A stretch of DNA of 64,000 bases from Urechis unicinctus (GCA_034190875.2 CM067343.1:38660161-38724160); one strand, 5' to 3'; shown: positions 1-11,368, counted from the stretch's first letter. The notes: generated from the letters alone by a model not told the origin. Translations and numbers: made by a program.

Positions 1-94
1 AAGTAGGACACACAAATCATGTCCTTGCGAGTCATATAACACTTGATTTCATGCTTTGGTAATTAAACAACATCTCCGATACTGAGAGACAGTA
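1..94 (+). repeat. Left part of segmental copy A
   Basis: This stretch aligns in the same orientation with 28934-29024: both begin AAGTAGGACAC, share GAGTCATATAACACT and ATGCTTTG, and reach a CATCNCCGA segment. It begins at the window edge, so copy A may extend further left. In copy B the match stops at a TA array. In copy A, unmatched sequence follows until the TA array at 1735. No coding signal was seen. Confidence 0.75.
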
Positions 95-215
95 GCAGCT
101 GCCATTGCAGCAGGCATAGATAAATATCGTCCATATTAAATGTTGGGTATTTCTCCTTCTGACATCAATGTCTTAAACCCTGGCATGAGACAAGCTAACA
201 TTACGTCTGTGTGTT

Positions 216-462
216 AGCTACTAAAAGAGAGAGAGAGGGGGGATTGAGGGAAGGAGGGAGAGAGGGAGGGAGGGAGGTCGCGAAAGAGGAAAAGTAGGGA
301 GTTAGAGAGAGAAAGGTGGGAATAAAGAGAATGACAGTGATACAGAGAGAGAGAGAGGGGGAGGGAGGGAGTACGAGAGAAAAATGTGGGAATAAAGAAA
401 GTGACAGAGATACAGAAACAGAGAGAAACAGAGCGAGCGAGGGGGCATGCTGGGTCAAACGT
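216..462. repeat. Purine-rich GA/GGGA tract with a 70-bp duplication
   Basis: The plus strand is almost entirely A and G. Within it the core GTGGGAATAAAG occurs at 316 and again at 386, followed each time by a similar GTGACAG-GATACAG segment, so two units of about 70 bp stand in tandem. Minus-strand open frames here are Ser/Leu/Pro-rich translations of the simple repeat and are not treated as genes. The tract is absent from copy B. Confidence 0.85.
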
Positions 463-1734
463 CAATGATACCAGAGGAATCCACACATCTTGAAAACCAC
501 GTCGGGTACACTTTTGCATCAAGTGCACATCACAGCATCTGGTCAACATGATTGAGCTGTGTGAATCATGAATTTATGCATATCATGTCACAATTGAAAA
601 ACCCATTTAGTTTAAATTTGATAGCAAACCAGGGAAACAAAAAAAACATGTTTACCGTAGTATTGTCCCTGCAGGTCATCTAGATACTAGTTATCTGAAA
701 AAAGGTAAATACAGAGTATAACAATAGTTTATTGATCGAGGATTTAATTAAAAGGAATATAAATGCGAGGAAGCGTAGCTTGCATAGTCTGCAATGGTAA
801 GTGAGTTTTGTGGAACAAGTTGGTATTAGGTTTTATATCTATACCGTCGCAATTGACAGCGCTGTCCACTCCTGAACGGGACCTACAGGGAGCAGCAAAG
901 TGATCGATTCTTTGAGAAACCATTACACTTTGCTGTATTTATGACCACATACTCTTCTTCATTAGTAGCTAATTGCCTTCATGCATCTATATTAAACTTC
1001 TATAGGCAACACGCATCAATCATTTGGAAGTGTCGAACCCGTCATTAATCAAATGATCCCCAAATGTGCAGCAAAGACCGAGTCAATGGTCTAATGTCGC
1101 GCTTAATTTATCTAGTACAACTATTCAGGGCTACTAATGTTTAACTGTCTGAGATCAACAGGATCCTAGCGTCCAGTATATACTGGGTCATTTTGTCGGT
1201 GGCAATCGGAACAGATTTCTTCGCCCTTTTCTGTTTGAACTGCATCTACCAATTCCTGCTGTCCCATAGAGGAGTAACTTTTTTTTTGGGTCTGTATATC
1301 ATCTTTAAAGCTGCATGCAGACATATAATAATTTAACCACCGCCACTGTATAGCAGAGCAACTAATTGATAAACTACTCAGATATTACATACCCTGATAA
1401 AATTATATTGCATCACCATTCCCAGCTGTGTTACAATTCTCGTTAGAGTACCGCCATGTACAGTCATATATAAAACATAAGGGTTGACCATAACTCTATT
1501 TCCTGGTTTTGGATGGCACAAGCATCATGGTGCCATTCAATATAACGCTGAAATATGTAACTTAGTGGTGATGCACACATCTCGTATCGCGCTTTATGTA
1601 TACAACGCACATGGCTGCGACATATTAATTTCCATGATTCAATAGAGGTAAGCTCACCGTCTCACCAGTAAAACCGCATTCGGCAAAAGGACTGGAATGC
1701 TAACTTATGTAGGAAGTAAGCTAGATTGTTCAAT
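463..1734. other. Non-coding stretch present only in copy A
   Basis: No open frame with protein-like composition, no RNA gene and no repeat was seen. In copy B the flanks of this stretch are joined through a TA array, so it was lost from B, or gained by A, after duplication. Confidence 0.5.
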
Positions 1735-2007
<273 letters not shown>

Positions 2008-3460
2008 AACGCAGGTAATGTGATCCTTAGATGCATCTTGCTAATATGACCAAGCTGAATATTCAAATAGATTACCCGAATCGATCGCATAACACAAAAT
2101 TCTGTGCATTATTAAATCCACATACGCACTGGCAACGTTTTTGGAGTAAATGATCGCAAACAATATTGATCTAAGAGAAGGAATCAAGTTAAATCTTACA
2201 GATATTACATGACGTGTGTAGGCCATGGAATCTGGCGATGGTTTGTCTCGGGCAGTAAATGCGTGATAGGCTTGCATTCTCGTGGGTAATATAGCAGCAT
2301 CGTGTGTTCTAGCGTGCTATTGTCTGGCAGAATATTAGGACTTTACCACGCATACAGCCAGGCTAATGTTTGTTTTATTTCCACAGACAAGGAAAATAAC
2401 ATACATTAATGCTATTCGTCTTCCGTAGGATTTGTACGAGTTGTATATGTTACGAGTTGCATCTCTGCGTAGCATGTAACATAATTAGTGGTACCAAAAA
2501 CATCTCCGAATTCATTACGCTAAAATGTTACTCTGTTATTGTACATAATGTGTGCTACATGCTTTATGTGGCTCAGAAGAGAGCATCTACAGAGGTGAGA
2601 CAATGAAACTGTGTGATGCTCTTACTAGGATAGTTATCAGACAGTAGTTTCCATTCCCAGTAAACGTGTTCGTTCTGGTTCAGTGGCAGGCCCGTCTTAC
2701 ACACAGCAATGATTCATATAGGTAATTAGCCAAAAGATATAATATTGCATGCCTTGTTTGTCAGAAGCATACCATTGATACCATCGCTATGGAACAGACG
2801 CACGACGCCCTCATATATAAAAACAAACCGGGGATCAATAAATCTTCCACAAATAATCAGCTTGTGGACATTGCGCAGATAAATCCATAACATGACCTCC
2901 AACAGCTTGAACAAACAGACAATTTAACCATGTTTCTTATTTGGGCATTAACTTTGTCGTTAATATATCTGTACGATAACAAACCTAAACTATAATATGA
3001 CAAAAACCATTAATGAGAATTTTTAACCTCACTTAAGCGATAGTGCTCTGACATTGTATCTTATCGTTAGCGGGTCCGTTATGATTCTAATTGGCGTAAC
3101 TGATATTGCCTCCTCCCCCGCCCCCTGCTAACCAAGGCGCGGGGTAGAAGTATTATCACAAAGTACAACTTTAACAAACGGGCTACAAGTTTGTGCAGTC
3201 TGCTTTATTTTCAATATGGCCAAATTGCAAACCTGTTATAATGACATGGGCGGAATTGTCAACTTGTTAAATTCCAATGATTGCTATATATCTTCTCGAT
3301 ACCTAACATTTTACAATAACCTAGCTTAGCGAATTTATTTGCGGGTATGACATGACTTGACCCGCTGCTGCAGGGTTGAATGGATGATTTAAGAAATCAA
3401 CACGCGATTCACATATACGCAATGCTTTAATGGTTACTGGAAGAGTTGAAGGAGTATTTT
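2008..3460 (+). repeat. Copy A block 2, paralogous to 29546-30700
   Basis: Starts at GCAGGTAATGTGATCCT, which recurs at 29546. Over about 175 ungapped bases near 2050-2270, roughly 15 differences from B were counted by eye, or about 90% identity. Further anchors are ATGCCTTGTTTGTCA, CATGACATGACCCGCTGCTGC (with one change) and CGATTCACATATACGCAATG. Copy A has an extra stretch at about 2890-3270. Apart from the small minus-strand frame listed separately, no gene was seen. Confidence 0.9.
2041..2277 (-). other. Small open frame retained in copies A and B (78 codons)
   Basis: A minus-strand frame beginning MQAYHAFTAR and ending near [11 protein letters not shown] has a 72-codon counterpart at 29578-29796 with the same start. 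The copies differ by one in-frame 15-base indel and by a stop one codon earlier in B. Counting codon changes by eye gives about 9 replacements and 7 synonymous changes, mildly fewer replacements than neutral drift predicts, but with numbers too small to be decisive. No domain, signal peptide or family is recognised, and the C fragment at 52820-52930 does not preserve the frame. It may be a chance open frame. Confidence 0.2.
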
Positions 3461-6265
3461 GTTGTTTATTTCCTACTATGATATTATACGAAGGTGGGAT
3501 AGATGTGTCATTTAAAATGTCATATTCCCTCCTTTGGTGACTCTCTCTTTATTTTGCCTGACAGGTTGACCAACTAGCGATGCAACACATGATTTGTTTT
3601 ACGTTTATAGTGTAATTATTGTTTCCTTGCATTTCCTGCTACAGATAAATTTTATGGTATTATCATACAAGCTGCCACAATATCAGATGTTCTCCCACAT
3701 TACGCTGTTGTTACACTTTAGTAAACAAGGACTGCTTCATAAAAGGCTGTAAAGTCATTTAGTTGCTTCTGCCGTCGACAATTACAATATCGATAGATTG
3801 GAATCTCATATATGGAATTTCCAAATCGTATTGAACCAAATTACCATCGGTTGGTCTAGGTTTGTGGCTGTATCATAACAAAACCAATAACCCACAGAGT
3901 ATAATCATTCTCATTATGCCTTTATGTGCTCTACCAGGACAGATCGACATCAGGTCAAAGCCATAGTCAGCACGCTTATTGCTCTATGTTTGCAAAAGGT
4001 GCTAGTATATTGTTATATAATTATGAGACAACAGTTGTTTTAGTGCATACATCTGACAATCACTTTGTTTACAATACTACTGTATAATAAAGCATCCATC
4101 AAATGGTCAGATCGTGCCACGGTGCTGTGATCAAATTGCATTTCAATTAGACAACTACCCACTGGCATTTCAAATTCATACTTGCACTGGAAAAAAAAAG
4201 TTGACTCAGCCCAGTCAATATGGATCAAAGCGTTGCAATCCAGTTGTTTAAAAGGGGGAGAAATGCCGACTGGAACGCAAATATACTGTGATGGGGGAGA
4301 TGAATGTCAATATCTGACTCAGTTATTGACATGGCACATGGTATTGTAAATAAATTACACTGATTTGTGTTTGTTTTATGTATCATTGTAACTCATTTGT
4401 TAACCTCAAAATTATTTGCATAAACGGTATTGGTACTCAGAAGGACACGATGTATTGCTGTTGGACACAGCGCCAATGTTAGGCGGCTATTTACTTTTCA
4501 CGGCTTGCGTTAAAGACATATAGTTACGAGTAATTGATTCAAGCAATGCACTTAAAATTGTTGTATTGCCCCTAGCATCAATTTCACGTCTCTTTTGGTC
4601 GTCCCTGGAACTATTCACATGGCGATTATTTAGCGAGTTATATATTTCAACAATGAGACTTTCATGATAAACTTCAGAATATTGTTTCCCGAGTGCGGAA
4701 TAAATTGCCGAGACATAGTTATTTTAAGACATTTATTTGAAAGATTTTAGTTATCATTGTCGCTACAACAAAAGTAAAGAGTTTGAGAAAATGTAGCAAA
4801 ATTCTTCACAATTCGCCATTCAATACTGTGACTATCAGACCGATTGAATCAGCTGTCCCGGAATCCCCTGACGGCTCTTTATTGTTCATGAGAATATCTT
4901 ATAATGGAGATGCAGTCAACAGTCAGTGCCATTCGATTGAAACTTATCTATATACCGACTAAATCATGCAAAATCATGTACATAATGAGTATTTAAGGAG
5001 CAAGTTAGGCCATGTCGCACATAGGACTTTCACTGAAGTGAAGCAGGGAATCATTCGAAATGAAAAATGACTTTAAGGTTAAATGAAACGGAGCAACTTG
5101 TTTTCTGCCTCATTTCAGATATCTACAATACCATTGGACAATGCTTTTTCTGGCCGATCGTTAATTGGATGGATCAGCATTAACCCTGACTTTACTAATT
5201 CGGTTGCTTTTGCATTATTTTAATTCCACTCTATACACAAATCGCCTAATTTTTCATAAGATAAAAAGAAAGCGCATGTTATTACCAATGTATGCACTAA
5301 AGTGAATGCTAAATTGAAGACGAGCGTGAGCATTATCAGTATTTGTTTGAATTTGATTGCATCTGCAAATTAGTTAACATTAAATGAATCGGCATTATTT
5401 TGTAAATTATCCTAAACTAAGCCCAAATGGGCTGTTCATGTTTCAGGGTAATGACAGTGTTCGTGGATTGACATACCTTATACAAAAGTGATGGTATCAT
5501 TTTGACGCACAAATCACTCTCTAGTTCAAAAAGATTGGATTTCAATGCGGACGAAGATTGATAACGTCGGTATTAAAGCAAATCTTCCCTTACAATGCTT
5601 TATGCCTTGCATGCATAATCAACACGGTTCTTTTGGTTAAAACTGACGCCGACTTTCACTAGGCACAAAGCACAGCAATCGACATATATGTTCTCTACCT
5701 GCCAGTCATGGAATAGGAGGCTGGCATTCAATAAAATAGTGGACCATTCGAAAGCAAAGTGGCATTAACGACATGTGTTACTTATTCTCCCATTACTTGG
5801 GTCTAAAAAGCCAGCCTCTCTGTACTTTTATCAATAAGAATGCCCGCTCATCCATTGGTGTCTTATTCAGGCTCTGTTTGCATAGAATGAACCATTAAAA
5901 GATTACTCCGAAATTGGCTGCTGGCAGGGACAATAGTGAGGTATTTGATAAATTGCATGATATGGAAGCTCTTATCTTACATCCATTTAGATTTACCCCT
6001 ATCATTAACTGCCATTTTGGACATCATCATTATAATTAATCTGTTGTCAGCGACGACATTCCGACGAGATCATGTAACAGAAAACCGTATAAAATACTAA
6101 ACTATCCTTAGCACAGGAACTCATCATGTTCTAGTCTACCGGAGTGAAAATTATATAAAACACGTTGACTTTATGAGGTGCAAACAAAACATCCCTGTAA
6201 TGAAGGATCAGAAACGGCTGTCATTGACACGGAAATAGATAAATTTTAGCCTTTCATACAATTTA
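3461..6265 (+). repeat. Copy A block 3, paralogous to 31295-34775
   Basis: Anchors include GTCATTTAAAATGTCATA, the 20-base string ACAGGTTGACCAACTAGCGA, TCAGAAGGACACGATGTATT and GAAGCAGGGAATCATTCGAA, all recurring in B in the same order. B carries two extra segments relative to A, about 32800-33090 and 33930-34200. Open frames in this block are broken or shifted between the copies, so it is treated as non-coding. Confidence 0.9.
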
Positions 6266-6366
6266 ATCATCATCATCATCACCATTATCATCATCATCAT
6301 TATTTTCATCAACAACAACATCATCATAATCATGATCAGGATCATCATCATCATCATCATTATCGT
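6266..6366. repeat. (ATC)n trinucleotide microsatellite
   Basis: Imperfect ATC repeats with AAC and ATT interruptions. The B position (34778-34890) has the same type of array. The minus-strand Met/Ile-rich and Asp-rich frames are translations of the repeat. Confidence 0.95.
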
Positions 6367-7535
6367 AGTTATTATTGCTGTGGGCAATTGAATTTTCTTG
6401 ATCTGTGGTGATATTGCTAAGGTAGTCAACATTACTTCCCATAAAAACCTTAACATTAGTATGTTTCCAAAGGTATTCAAATATACGTCTGACAGCATAC
6501 ATCCTTCAGTCTCAGCTGCTATTTCTTTAGTCTCTCTTTGCTTTTAAAATAAATAGTGGTTTCCATGACAGTGTGTTTGACCCTGGCTGCTTATTGGTTC
6601 GGGTCTTAAAGATATCAACAGCATGGTAATACAGCTATCAGCAATCCCTTTTGCATCTTGCTTATTGAAAAACGATGTTACAATTGATTATTTTCAAATC
6701 CACTTAAAATAAGCCATGTCTTCTTTGCTTCCCTTTTCACCTAATAAAATAGCGGAGCTGATTCGAAGTTACGAGTTGCACAGCAATAGCGGAATGGGTA
6801 CAGTCATTTGCTTTATAAAGACGCGTAGTAATGTCAAACAGGCTATATATTGATGCGTACAGAGGATTGCTACATTTTACAATGTATCTATAACAAGATT
6901 TTATGACTGTATGTCTTAGATCAGAACACATTTTGGAAGGCTGTAGCAACCTACTTGCGCAAACGTTGTATGTACTGAATTGGACAAAATCTAATTACCC
7001 AAGTTTATTTGCCGCTTAGTCCTGATCGGGCAGATCCTGCTCCAATCGCTAAAACCGTGATTTATATAACGCATGACTTTTACGCGGAGTGAATGTAACC
7101 AAAACAGCACAGGGAAGTAATTGCTAGCTGATACTGGGGAGAGAGGACCATCTGTAACATAAAGAATTGTAATGTTAACTGCTGCTGAAATGAACGATAA
7201 TATAAGCTCACGCGAACCAGAATGGCTCAAGCATGATTTAAGCAAGATTTGATAGTAACATATGTCTTTACCTTTGATATCATATCTCCTTATCTACTCA
7301 AGCCGGATGCAATAGGGTTTCGCTCTAGTTTGTTTGAGTTGCAGTAAGTTTTTTCAACCAACATAGGAAAGATTCATGCCAGAAAGCCTTCGCTTATAAG
7401 TTCTTTGAACGCCCCAAAAATTACAGTTTCATGTTTATGCTTTGTCGTTTACGTTTGTGCATGTGATTTGCTAGACTTACCTTTGCAAAATAACTATCCA
7501 CGGGGAATATATCCCTCGTAAACATAGTGCAACAT
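6367..7535 (+). repeat. Copy A block 4, paralogous to 34891-35905 and partly to 47880-48100
   Basis: Shared anchors with B include GTATTCAAATATACGTCTGA, TTTATAAAGACGCGTAG and GTGCATGTGATTTGCTAGAC. The last part (about 7370-7530) also aligns with C, through ATTCATGC, TTTGAACGC/TTTGACGCG and TGTGCNATTT-TAGAC. Homology to B and C ends at about 7535, where the truncated mobile element begins. No gene was recognised. Confidence 0.88.
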
Positions 7536-7607
7536 GGGTGTGGTCTGATTCAGGGGTGTACGTGGATGATCCAGGGTAGAGGCTCCATCACTACTTGAGG
7601 GTTTTCT

Positions 7608-7727
7608 ATAATTGAGCAGCTTCAGTCTGCGCAAGCAGCATTGGCCAAGAAGCAAACTGAGCGGCTAGACTTCATCAACAAGCATCCCCTGCCAAGGATT
7701 TACCGTGTATACTGCCTGAGATGTCGA
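7608..7727 (+). pseudogene. Coding fragment upstream of the integrase
   Basis: Forty codons are open and end in TGA at 7728. The translation begins IIEQLQSAQAALAKKQTER and ends with a basic stretch holding two cysteines. It has the look of a short helical segment. It lies on the same strand as the integrase and about 250 bases before it, so it is probably part of the same polyprotein or of a preceding gene of the element. No family is assigned. Stops in all frames between it and the integrase show decay. Confidence 0.4.
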
Positions 7728-7974
7728 TGAGGCTATGCATGAGTACCACCTGAGTACAGGCACATCTGTCGACTCTCTTGACTGAGCCCAAGCTTTGAGA
7801 CTCCTTTGTGCCCACATTCTGCCAAAAAGGAAGTAGGGTTACGATCATTGTCCTGTCCTGGGTATGACTGCGACTAGACTGCGACAGGCTGGTAAGCGAT
7901 GCAGTCACAAGTTACTTGCAAGATGTAAAAAATGATTGCAGGTCGTCGCAAGTTACTATCTACTATAGTTCTGA

Positions 7975-8406
7975 TGCATTACAGCTATCAAAAAGCTTGC
8001 AGCAGCCGCAAAGGCTTCTGAGGAAGTTGCCAATGGTTGGTTTACAAAGCAAGATATATGGCAAATCTACCTGCCAATACCAACACAAATTCCCGAGCCA
8101 AAAGTTGATGTGTATAGGCCTAATTGGGTTCACCAAGCGGATCTCTTGTTTCTTCATCATGACATCTTGAAACGCCGGACATACAAGTATGACTTCACAG
8201 TAGTGGAAGTGACCTCACGTTTCAAGGCTGCGGAACCATTCTCTACGAAAGAGGCTAAAGAGGTTGCAGGTGCACTCAAAAGAATATACAAGCGAGAACC
8301 ACTGCGTTAGCCTTAACTACTTCAGATCGACCACGGATGGGAGTTCATGGGCAAGCTGTTGTCACTGCAATAGACAACGAGGTTTATACGCTTGACTGGT
8401 AAAAAA
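7975..8406 (+). pseudogene. Retroviral-type integrase (rve) core, broken
   Basis: The open stretch 7975-8307 translates with KASEEVANGWFTKQDIWQIY, then NWVHQADLLFLHHD, then YKYDFTVVEVTSRFKAAEP and KEVAGALKRIYKREPLR. The Asp of HQADLLF fits the first catalytic acid of the DDE integrase fold, and VVEVTSR fits the following strand. TAG at 8308 and TAA at 8314 interrupt the frame. The same frame then continues with LLQIDHGWEFMGK, which covers the second catalytic Asp region with two changed residues next to it, and stops again at 8371. A remnant reading RLTGKK near 8390 is in another frame. An intact enzyme would join element DNA to the host chromosome. With three stops and at least one frameshift it cannot be functional. 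Confidence 0.8.
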
Positions 8407-8507
8407 ACAAGCTGCACATAATCCTTCTTCCGTGGTCCCGGGGCGCTTTGAAGGGCTCAAAGAGCAAAAAGCTTTCCTTTTGTGTTGGCATTCACTACCC
8501 TTACTAG

Positions 8508-8735
8508 CCTGGTGAGCTGGAGCAGGACCATCCTAATCGTGCCACTGACCCCTTATGGTTACTCATTGTCCACCCGCTAGAACGCTCTCTCACTAAGCCC
8601 GGTGAGCCTGTCCTTAACTATTTGTTGGATGGACCACTCCGTGGCTTAGTAAAGCAGGAGTTACTTGTGGTGCCACCTGACACTCAGCTGCCGGCAGACG
8701 GTATTCTCAATTACAATTGGTGCCGGGGGCTTTGA
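8508..8735 (+). pseudogene. Integrase C-terminal domain remnant
   Basis: Seventy-five codons are open in a different frame from the core. The translation includes PGELEQDHPNRATDPLW, LTKPGEPVLNYLLDGPLRGL and KQELLVVPPDTQLPAD. The alternating strands and the conserved look of the GEPVLNY-LLDGP-RGLV-ELLVVPPDTQLP series match the C-terminal DNA-binding (SH3-like) part that follows the rve core in this integrase family. This match is from memory of the family, not from a search. It starts right after a TAG at 8505 and ends at TGA 8733. It lies 3' of the core on the same strand, so it is the tail of the same broken gene. Confidence 0.7.
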
Positions 8736-8740
8736 TGTAG

Positions 8741-8917
8741 CCGACGGCGATACGATGCGAGTTAGAACGAGAACTAAGGTCCAAAGATAAGGCTGTAGAT
8801 CTGTCCAACCGTGAGAGGCCTGTTTGCATCATTAAGGACATTCGTAGTGGCCATACCAACGAGAAGGAGCCAAAATCTTTGCTGGTTTTGCGAGAGGGGA
8901 TAGACTTAAAGGAATGA
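8741..8917 (+). pseudogene. Unknown coding remnant after the integrase
   Basis: Fifty-eight codons are open between a TAG at 8738 and TGA at 8915. The translation contains CELERELRSKDKAVDLSNR, then RPVCIIKDIRSGHTNEKEP, then SLLVLREGIDLKE. The composition is charged and protein-like, unlike the random frames around it. It may be the last part of the integrase polyprotein after a frameshift, or the start of the next element protein. No function is assigned. Confidence 0.4.
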
Positions 8918-9056
8918 GCGCAAACATTTGGACAGGGATACGGAGGGGGTTGGAAAAGAGTGCAATTGCAGACCACTTGCCATTAGGTATTATGTAGAAG
9001 ATGGTCAGCCCCGCTCCATTGACAATCCTTGAATAGTACTTAACGCGATTGGCTAA

Positions 9057-9239
9057 GTGTTAAATGGAATTCAGAAAATGGATGGGAGTGGACGCCAGAT
9101 TGTTAACCAAGACGAGTTGAAAGCATACATGTCACAAGATGAGAGTGCGGTACCTCTTAGTTTCGCGCCAATTTCTTTGGCGCCAGGTGTTGTGTCTGAC
9201 CCGATCAGGTCAAAAGTCGTGTGGAGGGCAAGAGTTTGA
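9057..9239 (+). pseudogene. Unknown 60-codon coding remnant of the element
   Basis: The frame begins MLNGIQKMDGSGRQIVNQDE and ends WRARV. The composition is protein-like with several acidic and hydrophobic residues. It continues in another frame for about 20 codons past its stop (FPKRAPEVRAKVG), which suggests a frameshift in a longer gene. It is not recognised. Confidence 0.3.
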
Positions 9240-9365
9240 GTTTCCGAAACGAGCACCCGAGGTTCGAGCAAAAGTGGGTACTCAAGGGGGTGCGATACCT
9301 TAAAGTGATCAGGGATTGAAAAGACGGTTGTTTTCCGCCAAATTTGAAGTTTGGTTTATTTTTTC

Positions 9366-9548
9366 CCACATGTTCCCAAATTTGGAGACTTACAGCGATG
9401 ACGTGTCAGCTGGGGTTGCGACAGATTTGCAGTTTCCCACGCCGGAGGTTTCAAGTCAGAGGGTGCGGTAGCTTCCCATGATAAGGTGCCTGTGCTTTCG
9501 GTTGCTTTGCCACCACATTATCGGGGAGGCTTGGAAGTGAGTCCTTGA
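9366..9548 (+). pseudogene. 3' coding remnant of the element, shared with copy B
   Basis: One frame reads TYSDDVSAGVATDLQFPTP. A second, overlapping in position, reads DKVPVLSVALPPHYRGGLE before a TGA. The nucleotide sequence is well conserved at 37750-37940 in copy B. A frameshift appears to separate the two halves. This may be the C-terminus of the last element protein, since no further protein-like frame precedes the purine run at 9949. Confidence 0.4.
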
Positions 9549-9948
9549 GAGAAAAGGATGACTGGTTATTTTTAGAGATTCTTCTCGTATTGAATGTGTG
9601 TATTATTATGATATTGCATGTTATTATCCGAGTACTTACCGCAAATGAATGGATGCACGAAAAACCCTATATGTAATGTCATTGTCTCAGATGTGTATGT
9701 AAGGGTAAGGGGTATGCCTCATGACATATCATGAGAAACCAGCGGACGACTGGTTCCCTTTCATAGTCATTGCGACATGGACCAGGCAGGCAGATGTGTA
9801 TGGTTGTGCCGTCATTGGTATCTCCTCGACTCGGCAGGAGGAGATGATCATCAATTTTGTGTGTGTTTTCTTTGCAGGTGTCCCTTGTCCTTGTTTGAAT
9901 AAATATTCATTATGTTTTCTTGTTGCGTGGTTATTTCTCTCCCGGCAA
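9549..9948. other. Element 3' untranslated stretch
   Basis: No protein-like frame was seen. A GAATAAATATT sequence at about 9897 could be a polyadenylation signal. Copy B lacks about 9535-9868 but resumes at TTCTTTGCAGGTGTCCCTTG. Confidence 0.4.
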
Positions 9949-9957
9949 GGGGGGGGA
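9949..9957 (+). promoter_or_regulatory. Possible polypurine tract
   Basis: An eight-G run plus A lies immediately before TGCTGATAAG, which starts with TG as many long terminal repeats do. This is the arrangement expected for a plus-strand primer next to a 3' LTR. The assignment rests on position and composition only. Confidence 0.3.
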
Positions 9958-10639
9958 TGCTGATAAGTGGTGAGGTGGTACAGTTTCCGTTTGCGGCGAT
10001 TCAGCCCACCCGGAAGCTGCGTTGAATAGCCGTTCCCGAGGGCAAACATATGTCAGAAAAAGTCATAAAAGATAGGGGTGTTGGTCTGTCTGAGACTGCA
10101 CGCCCGGCATCGTTGTGGTTAACGGGTTCATTGAGTTTAGCAAGCGTCACTAAAGACGTTAATAAATAGGATAAGTTGCATGTTTGAAGTAATGTGCGCT
10201 GTATGCGTGTCGATGGATAAGGTATTTGGGTGTTGAATTTGACCAATGCAATTGATGAAAAGAAAAGTGTTGTGAAACGACGGATGTAACAGAAGTGATA
10301 TTGTATGTGTTAGTTGACTATTGTGTTTGCACCTATGATAATGATTGCGCCATGAATGCATTCTTGAATTGTGATGAGGGTGCGGTCGTTAGATTGTTTT
10401 GTATATAGTACTTGTATGTAGCAAGTTGATGTGCATCTTATATGCTAGTTGAGAGACCCTCGTGTGTTGGAGAAAGCTTATTTGTGTATCTCACTTACTG
10501 TGGGACACACAATCAGTGATCCGTGAGGCCTGGGGCCTGTACGCTACTGGCTTGAACGATGTTTCAAGGGATGTCCGCGAGGAATTGCCTATAAGAAAGG
10601 GGAGTTTTGTCGGATGGAGAGACGATGGATTGGTCTGAT

Positions 10640-10670
<31 letters not shown>
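10640..10670 (+). repeat. Poly-G homopolymer, 31 bp
   Basis: An uninterrupted run of 31 G lies within the 3' part of the element. The corresponding segment of copy B is deleted. Such runs can fold into G-quadruplexes and are also error-prone in assembly, so the length should be regarded as approximate. Confidence 0.9.
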
Positions 10671-10671
<1 letters not shown>

Positions 10672-11368
10672 AAGAACGTGTTGGCATAAGTGTTGTCAAC
10701 TGAAGATGTCTGGGTGATTGGACTTCTTGTTTTAGTCGTGATGGCAGAGGTGATACAGCCAAACAAAAGACCTAAGAGTTGTGCATTGTGGGACTGGATT
10801 CCACATAAGTTTGGCAGTCACGTAGCTATTCAAGCAGACCCTGCCCAGGCCAAAACTGGGCCGTATACTGTTGCCCCCTCCCCCAGCCTCTCATCTGTTA
10901 TCTCTCACTGGGCGGAGTTTTACCCGCTCATGACACGCCATGATTATTGATGCTCTACGGACACTTTCTCCTCAAGTGGGGACTTGGTGAATAGTGTGTG
11001 TGCGGTGCTGTTCACCACGGAAGGACCTCGCGTTGAACAGTAAACTCTATAGTGTTGAAACAGTGTTTTGATGTCAGTTACTGGATTATTTCTAGCATTA
11101 TGTAGCATATATATGCAAGTGCAGCTTTATATGGTCTGAATTTACACATGTTGAAGCTTGTGATCCGCTGTTAGATGAGCGTATCGCTGTATCTTAGAAT
11201 CGTGATCGGAGTCACTTGGGGTAGTGATACGAGGGTGGTGGTAGTGTTGCACAGTGACCCCGCCGCCTATTAGGTCAGTGATTCATGGGTCATGATGCTG
11301 GGGGCATAAGACAAGCAACCATGTGCGCTTGCGGAGAGTTCTCTTTGAGAGAGAAGTCTCTGTGCTGC

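Noticed and set aside
201..549. Minus-strand Ser/Leu/Pro-rich open frames
   Set aside because: Translation of the GA/GGGA purine tract, with no independent coding signal and no copy in B.
6208..6502. Met/Ile-rich and Asp-rich open frames on the minus strand
   Set aside because: Translation of the ATC trinucleotide array. The frames at 34715-35030 are of the same kind.
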